Source: Tabrizicola fusiformis (GTDB lineage: Bacteria; Pseudomonadota; Alphaproteobacteria; Rhodobacterales; Rhodobacteraceae). Taken from it: DNA of 64,000 nucleotides. Location: contig NZ_JABUHN010000013.1 of assembly GCF_013328815.1 (NCBI RefSeq), positions 1 to 64,000 on the forward strand, given 5' to 3'. Below, in pieces: positions 8,135 to 16,480 of the stretch. Position 1 is the first letter of the stretch. Each line of letters opens with the position of its first letter. Position numbers and translations under genes: made by a program. The notes below the pieces were generated by a model. That model had not been told where the DNA came from. It saw only the letters and a program-made list of their open reading frames with translations, and did not search any database.

Positions 8135-9228
8135 GCCTTTGCCCCCTTCTTGCCCGAACCGATCAGCGCCGGGGCGGTTTGGTCCAGCGGCCAGCGCGGG
8201 CGTGCCGACAGGTCCATCCCGTCGTGCAGGCCCAGCCGGAACCGCTCGATCCCGGCCCAGGCGATCATCGCGGCATTGTCGGTGCAAAGCCGCAGCGGCG
8301 GGGCAAGGAACTGCACCCCGGCCTCGGCAGAAATCGTCTCTAACCGCGCGCGCAGAGCCTTGTTTGCGGCCACGCCGCCCGCCACGGCAAGGGCGGGATG
8401 GCTGGGCGCAAGGTCATGATACATCTGCAGGGCGCGGCGGGTTTTTTCGGCCAGAACATCGGCCACCGCAGCCTGAAATCCCGCGCAAAGGTCGCGGCGA
8501 TCCTGCACGGTCAGCCCGCCCTTTTCCGCGACCAGCGCATCGCGGGCCCGCAGAAGCGCGGTCTTCAGCCCCGAGAAGGACAGATCACACCCGGGCCGGT
8601 CCAGCAGCGGCCGGGGAAAGGCAAAGCGGCGGGCATCGCCAAGGGCCGCCTCGGCCTCAACCGCCGGGCCGCCGGGTTGGGCCAGACCCAGAAGCTTGGC
8701 CGTCTTGTCGAAAGCTTCGCCGGGGGCATCGTCGATCGTGCCGCCAAGGCGGGTGAACGACTCTGGCCCCTTGGCGATCAGGAATTGGCAATGCCCACCG
8801 GAAACCAGCAGCATCAGATAGGGAAAGGCCAGCCCATCGGTCAGCCGCGGGGTCAGCGCATGACCCGCCAGATGGTTCACCCCCACCAGAGGCAGGCCGG
8901 TGGCCGTCGCCAACCCCTTGGCCAGCATCACGCCAGACAACACGCCACCGATCAGCCCCGGCCCCGCCGTCACGGCAATCCCGTCCAGCGCGGCCAGATC
9001 AAGCCCGGCATCCGCCAGCGCCCGTTCAACGCAATGGTCCAGCCGTTCGGCATGGGCGCGGGCGGCGATTTCGGGCACCACGCCGCCAAAGGCTGCATGC
9101 AGTGCCGTCTGCCCTTCGACCACCGAAGACAGGATTTCGGGCGCCTGTCCCGGCACATGGCGCAGCACGGCGGCGGCGGTATCGTCGCAGCTTGATTCGA
9201 TGCCAAGAAAGATCAGGGGCGCGGTCAT
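8131..9228 (-). CDS. tsaD: tRNA N6-adenosine threonylcarbamoyltransferase
   Basis: This 365-residue protein is TsaD (Kae1/YgjD/Gcp), which transfers threonylcarbamoyl to A37 of ANN-decoding tRNAs together with TsaB and Tsa[17 protein letters not shown] starts the ASKHA fold, [11 protein letters not shown] carries the metal-binding histidines, and VSGGHCQF and [13 protein letters not shown] are ATPase motifs. The start at 9228 matches the usual N-terminus [13 protein letters not shown]. It heads the minus-strand operon and is divergent from hemD with about 40 bp between, so the two probably share a promoter region. Threonine tRNAs, including the split one at 12.7/27.3 kb, are substrates of this modification. 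Confidence 0.97.
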   Translation of the reverse strand: MTAPLIFLGIESSCDDTAAAVLRHVPGQAPEILSSVVEGQTALHAAFGGVVPEIAARAHAERLDHCVERALADAGLDLAALDGIAVTAGPGLIGGVLSGVMLAKGLATATGLPLVGVNHLAGHALTPRLTDGLAFPYLMLLVSGGHCQFLIAKGPESFTRLGGTIDDAPGEAFDKTAKLLGLAQPGGPAVEAEAALGDARRFAFPRPLLDRPGCDLSFSGLKTALLRARDALVAEKGGLTVQDRRDLCAGFQAAVADVLAEKTRRALQMYHDLAPSHPALAVAGGVAANKALRARLETISAEAGVQFLAPPLRLCTDNAAMIAWAGIERFRLGLHDGMDLSARPRWPLDQTAPALIGSGKKGAKA

Positions 9229-9270
9229 GCTGCCTGCGTGTTGCGAGAGGGGCTTGTCGCAGGTAACACC

Positions 9271-10023
9271 ATGACCATGGTCAGACAATCCCGTGCCAGC
9301 GGCCAAAGGCCGACGATCCTTCTGACGCGGCCCCTGCCGCAAAGCCGGCGCTTTGCCCGGGCGCTGGCCGATATCTGCGATCTGCCGGTGGTGATTTCCC
9401 CCCTGATGGCGGTTGAGGCTCTGCCGACAACGCTGCCCAATGGGCCGTTTAGTGCCATAATCCTGACCTCGGAAACCGCGGTTTCTATCGCAGCCGGTCT
9501 TTCTGGCCTGCCCTTGCGGGCCTATTGCGTGGGCGACCGAACCGCCGAAGCGGCGCGCAAGGCGGGGTTTCAGCCTGCTTCGGCGCAGGGCGATGCCAAG
9601 GCTCTGCTGGCGTTGATCCGCAACGCGGGTGAGGCTGGCCCGCTGCTGCATCTGCGGGGCGAAGAAAGCCGGGGAAATCTGGCTGAAATCCTGACAAAGG
9701 GCGGAATAGTGACAGAAGAAGTGGTGATCTACGCCCAGCGACCCCAACCTTTGACGGCGCAAGCGCGGGCGCTGCTCGCCGGGGATCAGCCGTTGATCGT
9801 GCCTTTGTTCTCCCCCCGCTCGGCCCGGTTGTTTCTGCAGGAGGCGGGGCCTTTGCGCAATCCGCTCTGGCTTGCCGCCCTGAGCCCGGCTGTTGCAGCG
9901 GAACTGGCCGGTCTGGCCCCCGATGGGCTGGAAATCGCCGAACGGCCCGATGCCGCGGCAATGTTGGTGGCTGTCCAGAGGCTTATTGCCTCAGCCTGCG
10001 GCTTCACCCCCGACCATCCTTGA
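9271..10023 (+). CDS. hemD: Uroporphyrinogen-III synthase
   Basis: This protein of about 250 residues has the bilobed HemD pattern: an N-terminal [20 protein letters not shown], the segment [15 protein letters not shown], the crossover [15 protein letters not shown] and the C-terminal [16 protein letters not shown]. HemD cyclises hydroxymethylbilane to uroporphyrinogen III in the haem, bacteriochlorophyll and corrin pathways. The family diverges strongly, so identification rests on these motifs and on the hemY neighbour. Starts at 9271 and 9277 (ATG) or 9238 (GTG) are possible; 9271 has CAGGT at suitable spacing. Confidence 0.88.
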   Translation: MTMVRQSRASGQRPTILLTRPLPQSRRFARALADICDLPVVISPLMAVEALPTTLPNGPFSAIILTSETAVSIAAGLSGLPLRAYCVGDRTAEAARKAGFQPASAQGDAKALLALIRNAGEAGPLLHLRGEESRGNLAEILTKGGIVTEEVVIYAQRPQPLTAQARALLAGDQPLIVPLFSPRSARLFLQEAGPLRNPLWLAALSPAVAAELAGLAPDGLEIAERPDAAAMLVAVQRLIASACGFTPDHP

Positions 10024-10078
10024 AGCGGCAGGGGGTCAGGCATTAGCTTGGCAGCACGGAAATCGCGGAGGGCGGGCT

Positions 10079-11185
10079 ATGGCCGAAACGGATACAGTCA
10101 AGCCGGATGAGGACGAAGCCCCGGTCAAGCCGGTGATTCTGGCCGAACCGGAAGCGGCCGTGCCGCCGCCTCCGCCCACTCCGGCCAAACGGCGCGGCGG
10201 CTTTGCCGGGCCGGTTCTGGGTGGGGTAATCGCGGCGGGTCTGGGTTTCGGGCTGGCGCAATATGTGCCGCAGCTTTGGCCGCAGACCCAGACCGCAGCG
10301 CCCGATCCTGCCATCGCCGCCCAAGCGGCAGAGATTACCAACCTCAAGGCCGAACTTGCCCGGCTTTCCGCGCAACCGGCGCCGGATGCCGGTCTGGCCG
10401 AGCGTGTCGCGGCGCTTGAGGCGGCTCCGGTCGCAACGACCGATCTTGGCCCGCTGACCGGACGGATTGCCGCGCTGGAAGAGCGTCTTTCGGCGATCGA
10501 AGCCATCCCGACTGACGGGGCCGCAGCATCGCCCGCCGCGATGGCCGCACAGGCGCAGGCCCTGAAGGCGCTGCAGGATGAGGTGGCGGCGCTGAAATCC
10601 GGCGCCGACACCGGCCTGTCCGGGCTGGCCCAACAGGCCGAGGCACGGCTGAAAGAGGCCACCGCAGAGGCAGAGGCGCTGAAGGCCGAAACCCAGGCGC
10701 TGGCCATAGCGACGCGGGCGCAAACCGCGCTGGGGCTGGTGATGGCGGCCATGGAAAGCGGCGCCCCCTTTGCCAGCGTGCTGCCCGATCTGGGCGAGGT
10801 GCCCGAGGCGCTGTCCAGTCAGGCCGCCGCCGGCGTGCCCACGCTTCAGATGTTGCGCGACAGCTTCCCCGAGGCGGCGCGGCAGGCGCTTGAGGCTTCG
10901 CTGCGGGCCGATATGGGCGCCACCTGGGCCGAGCGGATCGGCAGTTTCCTGAAAAGCCAGACTGGCGCGCGTTCGCTGACGGCGCGCGAGGGCAGCGACC
11001 CGGACGCAGTGCTGTCGCGGGCCGAGGCGGCGCTGGGAAAGGGTGATCTGGCGGCGGCGCTGGCCGAGCTGGATGCCCTGCCCGAAGCAGGCAAGGCAGC
11101 GCTGACCGATTGGCGCGCGCGGGCTGCGGCGCGTCAGGCCGCACAGGCGGCGCTGGCCGAGCTTGCCGCGCGGATTGCGGGTTGA
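10079..11185 (+). CDS. COG4223/mitofilin-like membrane protein
   Basis: This 368-residue protein has an acidic, proline-rich cytoplasmic N-terminus and one transmembrane helix around residues 40-62 (GGFAGPVLGGVIAAGLGFGL). A long Ala/Glu-rich coiled coil follows (about 75-220), then a C-terminal helical domain. This is the layout of alphaproteobacterial COG4223 proteins, related to mitofilin (Mic60), which sit in the inner membrane facing the periplasm and are thought to shape membranes. It lies between hemD and hemY, the usual alphaproteobacterial position, and 10 bp separate it from hemY. Similarity to HemX reflects the same operon position. Confidence 0.85.
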   Translation: MAETDTVKPDEDEAPVKPVILAEPEAAVPPPPPTPAKRRGGFAGPVLGGVIAAGLGFGLAQYVPQLWPQTQTAAPDPAIAAQAAEITNLKAELARLSAQPAPDAGLAERVAALEAAPVATTDLGPLTGRIAALEERLSAIEAIPTDGAAASPAAMAAQAQALKALQDEVAALKSGADTGLSGLAQQAEARLKEATAEAEALKAETQALAIATRAQTALGLVMAAMESGAPFASVLPDLGEVPEALSSQAAAGVPTLQMLRDSFPEAARQALEASLRADMGATWAERIGSFLKSQTGARSLTAREGSDPDAVLSRAEAALGKGDLAAALAELDALPEAGKAALTDWRARAAARQAAQAALAELAARIAG

Positions 11186-11195
11186 GGGGGCGGAA

Positions 11196-12650
11196 ATGAT
11201 CTGGTCGCTGCTCAAGATCGTGGTCTTTGTCGTGCTGGTCGCGGCGCTGACCCTTGGCGCAGGGGTTCTTCTGGACCTGCGCGACGGCATCCGCCTGCAA
11301 CTTGCCGGGTGGGAGTTTACCCTGTCGCCGCTGACGGCGGTGATCGGCGCGCTGGTGCTGGTGGCACTGGTCTGGCTTTTGATGAAGCTGGTCGGCTTTC
11401 TGGTGGCGACCTTGCGTTTTCTCAACGGCGATGAAACCGCCATCTCGCGTTATTTCGACCGCAACCGCGAACGTAAGGGCTATCAGGCGATGTCCGAAGC
11501 GTTTCTGGCGCTGGCCTCGGGTGAGGGGCGGCTGGCCCTGATGCGGGCGCAGCGGGCCGAACGGTATCTGGGCCGGCCCGAACTGACCAATCTTCTGGTG
11601 GCGCAGGCGGCCGAAGTGGCGGGCGATGGCGCGCGGGCAACGGCGGCCTACAAGGCGCTTCTGGCGAATGACGACACGCGCTTTGTCGGCATTCAGGGCC
11701 TGATGAAGCAGAAACTGGCCGAAGGGGATACGGAAACCGCGCTGGCTTTGGCGGAAAAGGCGTTTGCGTTGAAACCCCGTCACGCGGCGACGCAGGATCT
11801 GCTGTTACAGTTGCAATCCGAGAAATCCGACTGGAAGGGCGCCCGCGCCACTTTGGGCGCCAAGATGAAATCGGGCGCTCTGCCCAAGGATGTGTTCCGC
11901 CGCCGCGATGCCGTTCTGGCGCTGCAAGAGGCGCGCGGAGTGATGGCCGAAGACAGCACCATCGAAGCGCGCGAAGCGGCGATCGAGGCGAACCGCAAAT
12001 CGCCCGACCTGATCCCCGCCGCCGCGATGGCTGCCCGCTCGCTGGCGCTGAAGGGCGATCACAAGGCGGCAACCCGGGTGATCCGCAAGGCATGGGAGGC
12101 GCAGCCGCACCCCGATCTTGCCGCTGCCTTTGCCGAGATTGAGCCGGAGGAAACCCCGGCTGAACGGCTGAAACGCTTTCGCATCCTGACCGCGTTGCAC
12201 CCTGACCATGACGAAACCCGGCTTCTGCTGGCCGAACTGAACATCGCGGCCGAGGATTTTCCGCAGGCCCGCCGCGCGCTGGGCGATCTGGTCGCGCGGC
12301 ATCCGACGCAGCGTGCCCTTGCGGTGATGGCCGCGATTGAGCGGGGCGAAGGCTCGGAAGAGGCGGTGGTGCGCGGCTGGCTGGCCAAGGCGCTGACCGC
12401 GCCGCGCGGGCCGCAATGGTGCTGCGACAAATGTCAGGCGATCCACTCCGAATGGCAGCCGGTCTGCAGCAACTGCGGCGGGTTCGACACGCTTTCTTGG
12501 CGTGAGCCGGTCGAGGTTTCGGGGCGCTCTGCCACCGGGGCAGAGCTTTTGCCGCTGATGGTCAACCCGCCCGCACCGCCGCCGCAACCGGCCGAAACCG
12601 CCGAGCCGGTGACAATTGACCTAGCTGCGGTGGCGCGCAACGCGAGCTAG
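11196..12650 (+). CDS. hemY: HemY-like membrane TPR protein with zinc ribbon
   Basis: This 484-residue protein starts with two transmembrane helices (about residues 5-25 and 45-68), forming the HemY N-terminal domain, followed by TPR-like helical repeats up to about residue 400. The C-terminus contains four cysteines in WCCDKCQAIHSEWQP...CSNCGGFDTLSW, a zinc-ribbon pattern, then a proline-rich tail. HemY proteins of this type are encoded with haem genes but have no demonstrated enzymatic role. The ATG at 11196 is preceded by GGGGGCGG. The stop lies 28 bp before the tRNA fragment that marks the left end of the integrated element. Confidence 0.85.
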   Translation: MIWSLLKIVVFVVLVAALTLGAGVLLDLRDGIRLQLAGWEFTLSPLTAVIGALVLVALVWLLMKLVGFLVATLRFLNGDETAISRYFDRNRERKGYQAMSEAFLALASGEGRLALMRAQRAERYLGRPELTNLLVAQAAEVAGDGARATAAYKALLANDDTRFVGIQGLMKQKLAEGDTETALALAEKAFALKPRHAATQDLLLQLQSEKSDWKGARATLGAKMKSGALPKDVFRRRDAVLALQEARGVMAEDSTIEAREAAIEANRKSPDLIPAAAMAARSLALKGDHKAATRVIRKAWEAQPHPDLAAAFAEIEPEETPAERLKRFRILTALHPDHDETRLLLAELNIAAEDFPQARRALGDLVARHPTQRALAVMAAIERGEGSEEAVVRGWLAKALTAPRGPQWCCDKCQAIHSEWQPVCSNCGGFDTLSWREPVEVSGRSATGAELLPLMVNPPAPPPQPAETAEPVTIDLAAVARNAS

Positions 12651-12678
12651 CGGATTTTCCGGGGTGACCGTGGAAGCG

Positions 12679-12730
12679 TGGTGCCGCTGAAGGGACTCGA
12701 ACCCCCGACCCCATCATTACGAATGACGTG
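12679..12730 (-). other. attL: 3' part of split host tRNA-Thr(CGT)
   Basis: Read on the minus strand, this is the 3' part of a tRNA-Thr gene: anticodon loop TTCGTAA, the 3' anticodon stem, variable loop, T arm (TTCGAGT loop), acceptor strand CAGCGGC and an encoded CCA. Upstream of the anticodon arm it runs into unrelated sequence. The 16-bp core CATTACGAATGACGTG at 12715-12730 recurs exactly at 27283-27298. Joining this fragment to the right-end fragment restores a complete 76-base tRNA-Thr(CGT), so this is the left junction of an integrated element. Confidence 0.9.
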
Positions 12731-12744
12731 GGGAAGCCCATACC

Positions 12745-12802
12745 GAATTGATTTTGTTTGGTTTTCTCTAGGCCGTCTGCTGATTTGCAAGGATGTTGCA
12801 AG
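12745..12802. repeat. Putative integrase arm-site repeats, left end
   Basis: Inside the left junction are GATTTTGTTTGG, close to GATTTTGTTGG at the right end, and two copies of TTGCAAG (12785-12791 and 12796-12802) that also occur near int at the right end. Shared short repeats in both element ends are typical of arm-type sites of tyrosine integrases. This is inference from position. Confidence 0.4.
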
Positions 12803-12820
12803 ACTGACGCAGTGGGATGA

Positions 12821-12896
12821 TGGTGCCGCTGAAGAGACTTGAACTCCCGACCCACGCATTACGAATGCGTTGCTCTACCAGCTGAGCTACAGCGGC
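12821..12896 (-). tRNA. tRNA-Thr(CGT), complete copy inside the element
   Basis: This is a 76-base cloverleaf with encoded CCA. It has acceptor GCCGCTG/CAGCGGC, D arm GCTC...GAGC, anticodon stem ACGCA/TGCGT with loop TTCGTAA (anticodon CGT, reading ACG), T stem GGGAG/CTCTT with loop TTCAAGT, and discriminator A. It shares acceptor, D arm and anticodon loop with the host gene that the element interrupts, but differs in the anticodon and T stems, so it is a diverged copy and not a duplication made on insertion. It lies 90 bp inside the left junction and probably supplies the function lost by integration. Confidence 0.95.
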
Positions 12897-12962
12897 CAAC
12901 CGTCAGTGCGTTTAAACGACAGGGCACTGGCGCGCAAGGCAGAATCAGTGTCTCGCGGTCGG

Positions 12963-13460
12963 TCAGGCAAATCGGCGCAGTGGCCCGAATGCCAGGGTAA
13001 GCATGGTCTTGATTTGGGGGATGTCCGCGTCACTGACCTCCCGAGCGGCAATCGCCAAGGCGTGAGCCGGGTTGGCGGGCAAAGCTGCTGTTGCCGTGAC
13101 TGGATCATCGAACAAACACAGGAGCCGCTCGCCCTGGTCGTCGAAAATAGTCCGAACCTTCTCGGCCTTACACTCTATCACGCCCTCGGCCGTGCGAGGC
13201 TTATGGTAGTTTGCGGCAAGGGCATCGGCTTGAGCCCTGAGTGCTTCCGGTGACAGATGCGCGGGCCGGACGAGCGAGACGCCCTTTTTGCGAATGTCTG
13301 TTGGCGACCACAGTCCTGACTTGACGGTGCCGTCAGCCTTGATGTGCTGCGGGTTGAAGAGGATGCGCGCAACCACTTCTTCCGGACCGATCAAGCCAAG
13401 TTCGCTCAGGGCGACCGACTCGCAGCTACAGCAGAGATGAGGTTGGGCTTCATCCGTCAA
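12963..13460 (-). CDS. Small CxxC protein, third gene of TIGR04255 cassette
   Basis: This 165-residue protein is of unknown function. It begins with a CCSC cysteine cluster (residues 10-13), followed by EEVVARILFNPQHIKADGTV and GLWSPTDIRKKGVSLVR, and ends with NPAHALAIAAREVSDADIPQ. The pattern R-x-L-F-x-P-x-H followed by a GxSxxR segment and a C-terminal HA motif resembles, from memory, uncharacterised proteins seen in mobile or defence neighbourhoods; this is a weak resemblance. The start is TTG, whose last two bases overlap the upstream stop (TTGA), so it is translationally coupled to the preceding gene. Confidence 0.65.
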   Translation of the reverse strand: MTDEAQPHLCCSCESVALSELGLIGPEEVVARILFNPQHIKADGTVKSGLWSPTDIRKKGVSLVRPAHLSPEALRAQADALAANYHKPRTAEGVIECKAEKVRTIFDDQGERLLCLFDDPVTATAALPANPAHALAIAAREVSDADIPQIKTMLTLAFGPLRRFA

Positions 13461-14014
13461 AGCTGCCGCAGGCTCTCGATAAGCGGGGCCGGGATCTTGT
13501 CGACTAACCTGAAAGCATCCTTCACGCTGCCCGCATCAGTCAGCGCGAAGTAGGCAGCCTTCCTATCTGCGTAGAAGGTAACGGTTGCCGCTTTGTTGCC
13601 CTTACGCCAGTACCAATCGACTGTACCGTCATTGGCCGCAGATGCTTCCGGCGGAGCGACGTCCGAAGGCAACAGAGCGAGAAACGCCAGCGCGGCGTTC
13701 ACGCTGTCATTCGCAATCTGCTTGCTACCTTCCCCATCCCAGCCATCGTTGAACGTCTTGAGGGAGAGCATCTCGCGGTAGGGCTCAGCGAATACCTGCG
13801 GCAGTTCTCGTGGATGAGCATGGATGAAGCTGTAGGTCGGTTCGTTCTTAACCGAATCTTTGTTCGGCTGGGCTTGGGCTATCTTTTCGGGCGCAGAAAT
13901 CCCGCGGACAGCGGAACCGCCTACTGCTAGGAAGACTGTCAAACCTGCGGCAGCCATTGTGGTCGGCGAAGGTGCCGCGCTAGCCAAGCTTACTAAGCCA
14001 ACGATTTCAAGCAT
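13457..14014 (-). CDS. Membrane-anchored GWDG-motif protein, second gene of cassette
   Basis: This 185-residue protein has an N-terminal hydrophobic segment (about residues 3-37, with two short apolar stretches) and a soluble domain. That domain has the motif LKTFNDGWDGEGSKQIANDS followed by AALAFLALLP, and later NDGTVDWYWRKGNKAATVTF. This matches the 'NWDGYG' type of small proteins with a Trp-Asp-Gly motif, a short helix and a beta-strand pair, found sporadically next to accessory genes; no activity is established. Its ATG overlaps the end of the TIGR04255 gene by 8 bp and its stop overlaps the next start, so the three genes form one operon. Confidence 0.7.
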   Translation of the reverse strand: MLEIVGLVSLASAAPSPTTMAAAGLTVFLAVGGSAVRGISAPEKIAQAQPNKDSVKNEPTYSFIHAHPRELPQVFAEPYREMLSLKTFNDGWDGEGSKQIANDSVNAALAFLALLPSDVAPPEASAANDGTVDWYWRKGNKAATVTFYADRKAAYFALTDAGSVKDAFRLVDKIPAPLIESLRQL

Positions 14015-14753
14015 AGATAGGCCCCATTTCCTGAATGGCTTCTGCTGTCAGGCAGGCAAAGAACTTCTGCTTGTTTGCCTGTCGGAGGTGCTGAAGGCCG
14101 GGCTCCAGGCTCTTTTCAAATGATGCGAAGTCAACGGGCGCAAGCTCACGGATTGAGTCGATATCCACGATGGTTCCGAATATAACCTGACCGTCGGCGA
14201 GGTTGGCCTGCGCCCCGACTACCACCGAAAGAATGTGAATGATCCCATCCTCCTTGTGGTGCACCTGAACATTCGCGTGGTCGTCGCTGACCTTCACGTC
14301 GCCCAAACAGATAGACATATTGATCTTCGACACCTGTTCCGCAATGGTCGGCGCCTGGATCAAGTTGACGTACTTGAGCGAATACCGTTCGACGTTGCCG
14401 GCCACGCCAAGCTTCGCGATCCTCGCCACAATATCGAGTATCGCTGCCTTGAACTGCTTCCACTTTGGATATGGCAGTTTGCAGTTGATCAGGACGCTGC
14501 GGTCCCCCACCGATACCAAATACTTCTCGAGTTCGACGCGAACAACCGGCGCATACCGAAGGCTTGGGTCGCTTGCCCGCATGTCTGGAGGAAGCTCTGC
14601 CACCGGGAGACGAGTGATCTTTGTCTTCGGACCATTTTCTTGAAAGAGGACGCCTGGCAGAATGTCCGCAATCGGAGAAGTATCGCGGAAGCGCACCTCA
14701 AAGAGGGCGTCAACCAGAGGCTCGCGCTCCAGAATTTCAGGTAGCTTCGCCAT
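14007..14753 (-). CDS. TIGR04255 family protein, first gene of cassette
   Basis: This 248-residue protein matches the sporadically distributed TIGR04255 family in its ordered motifs. They are an N-terminal REPLVDALFEVRF, a central KYLVSVGDRSVLINC, PYPKWKQFKAAILDIVARI, then VERYSLKYVNLIQAP and a C-terminal VDIDSIRELAP with a terminal helix. The family has no known biochemical function and appears patchily, often on mobile elements. The ATG at 14753 follows GGAGGGAAG and is chosen over a start 22 codons upstream. It is the first gene of a three-gene overlapping unit, so the three products probably act together. Confidence 0.78.
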   Translation of the reverse strand: MAKLPEILEREPLVDALFEVRFRDTSPIADILPGVLFQENGPKTKITRLPVAELPPDMRASDPSLRYAPVVRVELEKYLVSVGDRSVLINCKLPYPKWKQFKAAILDIVARIAKLGVAGNVERYSLKYVNLIQAPTIAEQVSKINMSICLGDVKVSDDHANVQVHHKEDGIIHILSVVVGAQANLADGQVIFGTIVDIDSIRELAPVDFASFEKSLEPGLQHLRQANKQKFFACLTAEAIQEMGPIYA

Positions 14754-14947
14754 CTTCCCTCCACGTCGAATCACAGTGTAACCCGCGCGCGAATCGGGGA
14801 CAAGCGCGCAGGACTCCAAACCGTCCCAGAGTCAATACCTCAGGCATCTTTCTGAGGCGTTGGACCACCGCGCGGTAACACGCCAGCAACGAGGAGCCAA
14901 TGATTCTGCTTGTCGCGGGCTGCGGTTACCTGGCAGGCAAGCCCCTG

Positions 14948-15271
14948 TCAGCGGTTCCCGAAGTGGTTCTGGGCGAAGATGACCCCGACGTCGAACATGG
15001 GCGAGACCCACGGGCCACCGTATAGCCGACCCTCGCCCTTGCGCACCCCGTAGGACCGGCAGGTGTGCCGCATCTTCTTCGGCAGCCTGTGCCGCTTGCG
15101 AACGCGTTCCCACGCCTCTGGACCCAGCTCCTTCTCATAGAAGTGGAAGCGGTCCTCGATCATTATGGGGCCGACTTCCCGGTAGCCGAACAGGAAGACG
15201 CGCCCGTCTTCCTCGGTCACGTTGCCCTTGTGGCGGTCATGGAAGTTGCGGGTCCGGTAGTACTTGGGCAT
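14948..15271 (-). CDS. Hypothetical protein (107 aa)
   Basis: This is an unrecognised 107-residue basic protein rich in aromatic, His and Arg residues (MPKYYRTRNFHDRHKGNV..., LPKKMRHTCRSYGVRKGEGR). There is no signal peptide or membrane segment. Its start lies 2 bp after the stop of the preceding 99-residue ORF, so both are probably cotranscribed. The composition would suit a nucleic-acid-binding or virion-associated phage protein, but no family can be named. Confidence 0.6.
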   Translation of the reverse strand: MPKYYRTRNFHDRHKGNVTEEDGRVFLFGYREVGPIMIEDRFHFYEKELGPEAWERVRKRHRLPKKMRHTCRSYGVRKGEGRLYGGPWVSPMFDVGVIFAQNHFGNR

Positions 15272-15273
15272 CC

Positions 15274-15573
15274 TCAGAACGGCTCTTCGCCTTTGAAACG
15301 CGCGGGCACTTGAGGGTTCGGCTCAGGCAGCAGTCCGTGGGAGGCTAGAACTCGCCTGTTAACGTCCATGCCCAGGGCGAGCGCTTCCAGGACGACCTTC
15401 TTCTCTTTCGCCTTCGTGGCGTCCGTGACCACAGAGCCAGGCCCTAGGAGACTGCCGACGCCGACCCGCCTTCCGGCTTGGAACAGCTTCTTCTCCAGGC
15501 GCGCCCGCTTCTTTCGCAGCTCGATCTCTTCCATCCTCGCCTTGTCTAGTTCCGTCAAGGTCTTGTCGGTCAT
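15274..15573 (-). CDS. Hypothetical coiled-coil protein (99 aa)
   Basis: This 99-residue protein has a strongly charged helical N-terminal half (LTELDKARMEEIELRKKRAR to about residue 28), probably a coiled coil, and a C-terminal part with VNRRVLASHGLLPEP. The ATG at 15573 follows GGAGGGGCACCC, which decides the start over an earlier one. It is divergent from the DUF3489 gene and upstream of the 107-residue ORF. Function is not recognised. Confidence 0.6.
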   Translation of the reverse strand: MTDKTLTELDKARMEEIELRKKRARLEKKLFQAGRRVGVGSLLGPGSVVTDATKAKEKKVVLEALALGMDVNRRVLASHGLLPEPNPQVPARFKGEEPF

Positions 15574-15747
15574 GGGTGCCCCTCCTGTTGGTCCACCATG
15601 ACATTGCACTTGGCTGCGGCAGGAGTGTGGCGAGGCGGTGTCTCAAACAAACAACAGGAGCACCCTAACGCTGTGGTTGATCGCCGCCAGGAACTCCGTC
15701 CAGATGAATGAAGGTCAGAAGCACTGACGCATCAACGGAGTGACACC

Positions 15748-16086
15748 ATGACCGACACCAAGAAGATCACCGCCACCAAGCCCGCCAAGGGCAAGACTGC
15801 GAAAGCCCCCAAGGCCGCGCCCAAGACCAGCCGCAGGCCCGGTGCCGATGTGATCCTGTTCTTGCCCGCAGACGCCCAGAAAGAGCCGCGCCCCGGCACG
15901 AAGCGCGCTGCCATCATCGACATGCTGCGCAAGCCCGCTGGCACCACGGTTGAAGAAATCGCGGCGGTCACCGGCTGGTCCCGTGCGGTCGCCCAGAGCG
16001 GCCTCTATGTCGATGTGAAAGGTAGCGGCTGGGGCGTGGAAAGACGCGAAGGGCGGCTGCACCTGCTGCCCGAAGGGGCGAAGTGA
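15748..16086 (+). CDS. DUF3489 domain protein
   Basis: This 112-residue protein has a lysine/alanine/proline-rich N-terminal tail (residues 1-30) followed by a helix-turn-helix-like DUF3489 domain. The motifs are RPGTKRAAIIDMLRKPAGTT, VEEIAAVTGWSRAVAQSGLY and a short C-terminal hairpin WGVERREGRLHLL. DUF3489 proteins are common on alphaproteobacterial prophages and elements, often beside DUF2924 and recombinase genes, and are presumed DNA-binding. CGGAGTGACACC precedes the ATG. Confidence 0.78.
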   Translation: MTDTKKITATKPAKGKTAKAPKAAPKTSRRPGADVILFLPADAQKEPRPGTKRAAIIDMLRKPAGTTVEEIAAVTGWSRAVAQSGLYVDVKGSGWGVERREGRLHLLPEGAK

Positions 16087-16265
16087 TGATGGGGCGGCGG
16101 CCTGCGCCGCCCGCCCGACCCTTCCCGCTGGTGCTAAGGCGCGAATGGCGGTGCGACATTCCAAACCCTCGGCTTGGCCGGAAGCGCGCCCTCGCCCTCC
16201 TAGCGGTGGCGCAGCCGACGGCCCGACCGAAGCCGTGGAGGGTGCTGAATGATGCCCGTGGATGA
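16086..16265 (+). CDS. Possible small basic protein (59 aa)
   Basis: This reading frame overlaps the DUF3489 stop as TGATG and encodes 59 residues rich in Arg and Pro (MMGRRPAPPARPFPLVLRRE at the N-terminus). Translational coupling and the following membrane-protein start inside its end suggest an operon, but composition alone could produce such a frame by chance in GC-rich DNA. Confidence 0.3.
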   Translation: MMGRRPAPPARPFPLVLRREWRCDIPNPRLGRKRALALLAVAQPTARPKPWRVLNDARG

Positions 16266-16443
16266 TGCCGCCGATGGCGTGATCCTCCGGTGGCCCAAGG
16301 CGCATCAGGTCGCGGCGCAGCCCAAGGGGCGAACGATACGCCAGCGCCTCGGCTGGCTCGCCTTCCCGATCTGGCTGGTTCGGCTGATCGTCGAGATGAT
16401 CGGATGGTTGGCGATCCTGGGCATGACGACCATGTGGTTCTGA
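16249..16443 (+). CDS. Small single-pass membrane protein (64 aa)
   Basis: This 64-residue protein has a soluble N-terminus (MMPVDDAADGVILRWPKAHQ) and one hydrophobic stretch near the C-terminus containing FPIWLVRLIVEMIGWLAILG. GGAGG lies 8 bases before the first ATG; a second ATG follows at once. It lies downstream of DUF3489 on the same strand. Function is unknown. Confidence 0.55.
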   Translation: MMPVDDAADGVILRWPKAHQVAAQPKGRTIRQRLGWLAFPIWLVRLIVEMIGWLAILGMTTMWF

Positions 16444-16480
16444 AACAGACGGGCGGTCCCGCGAGGGGCCGCCCTTTCAC

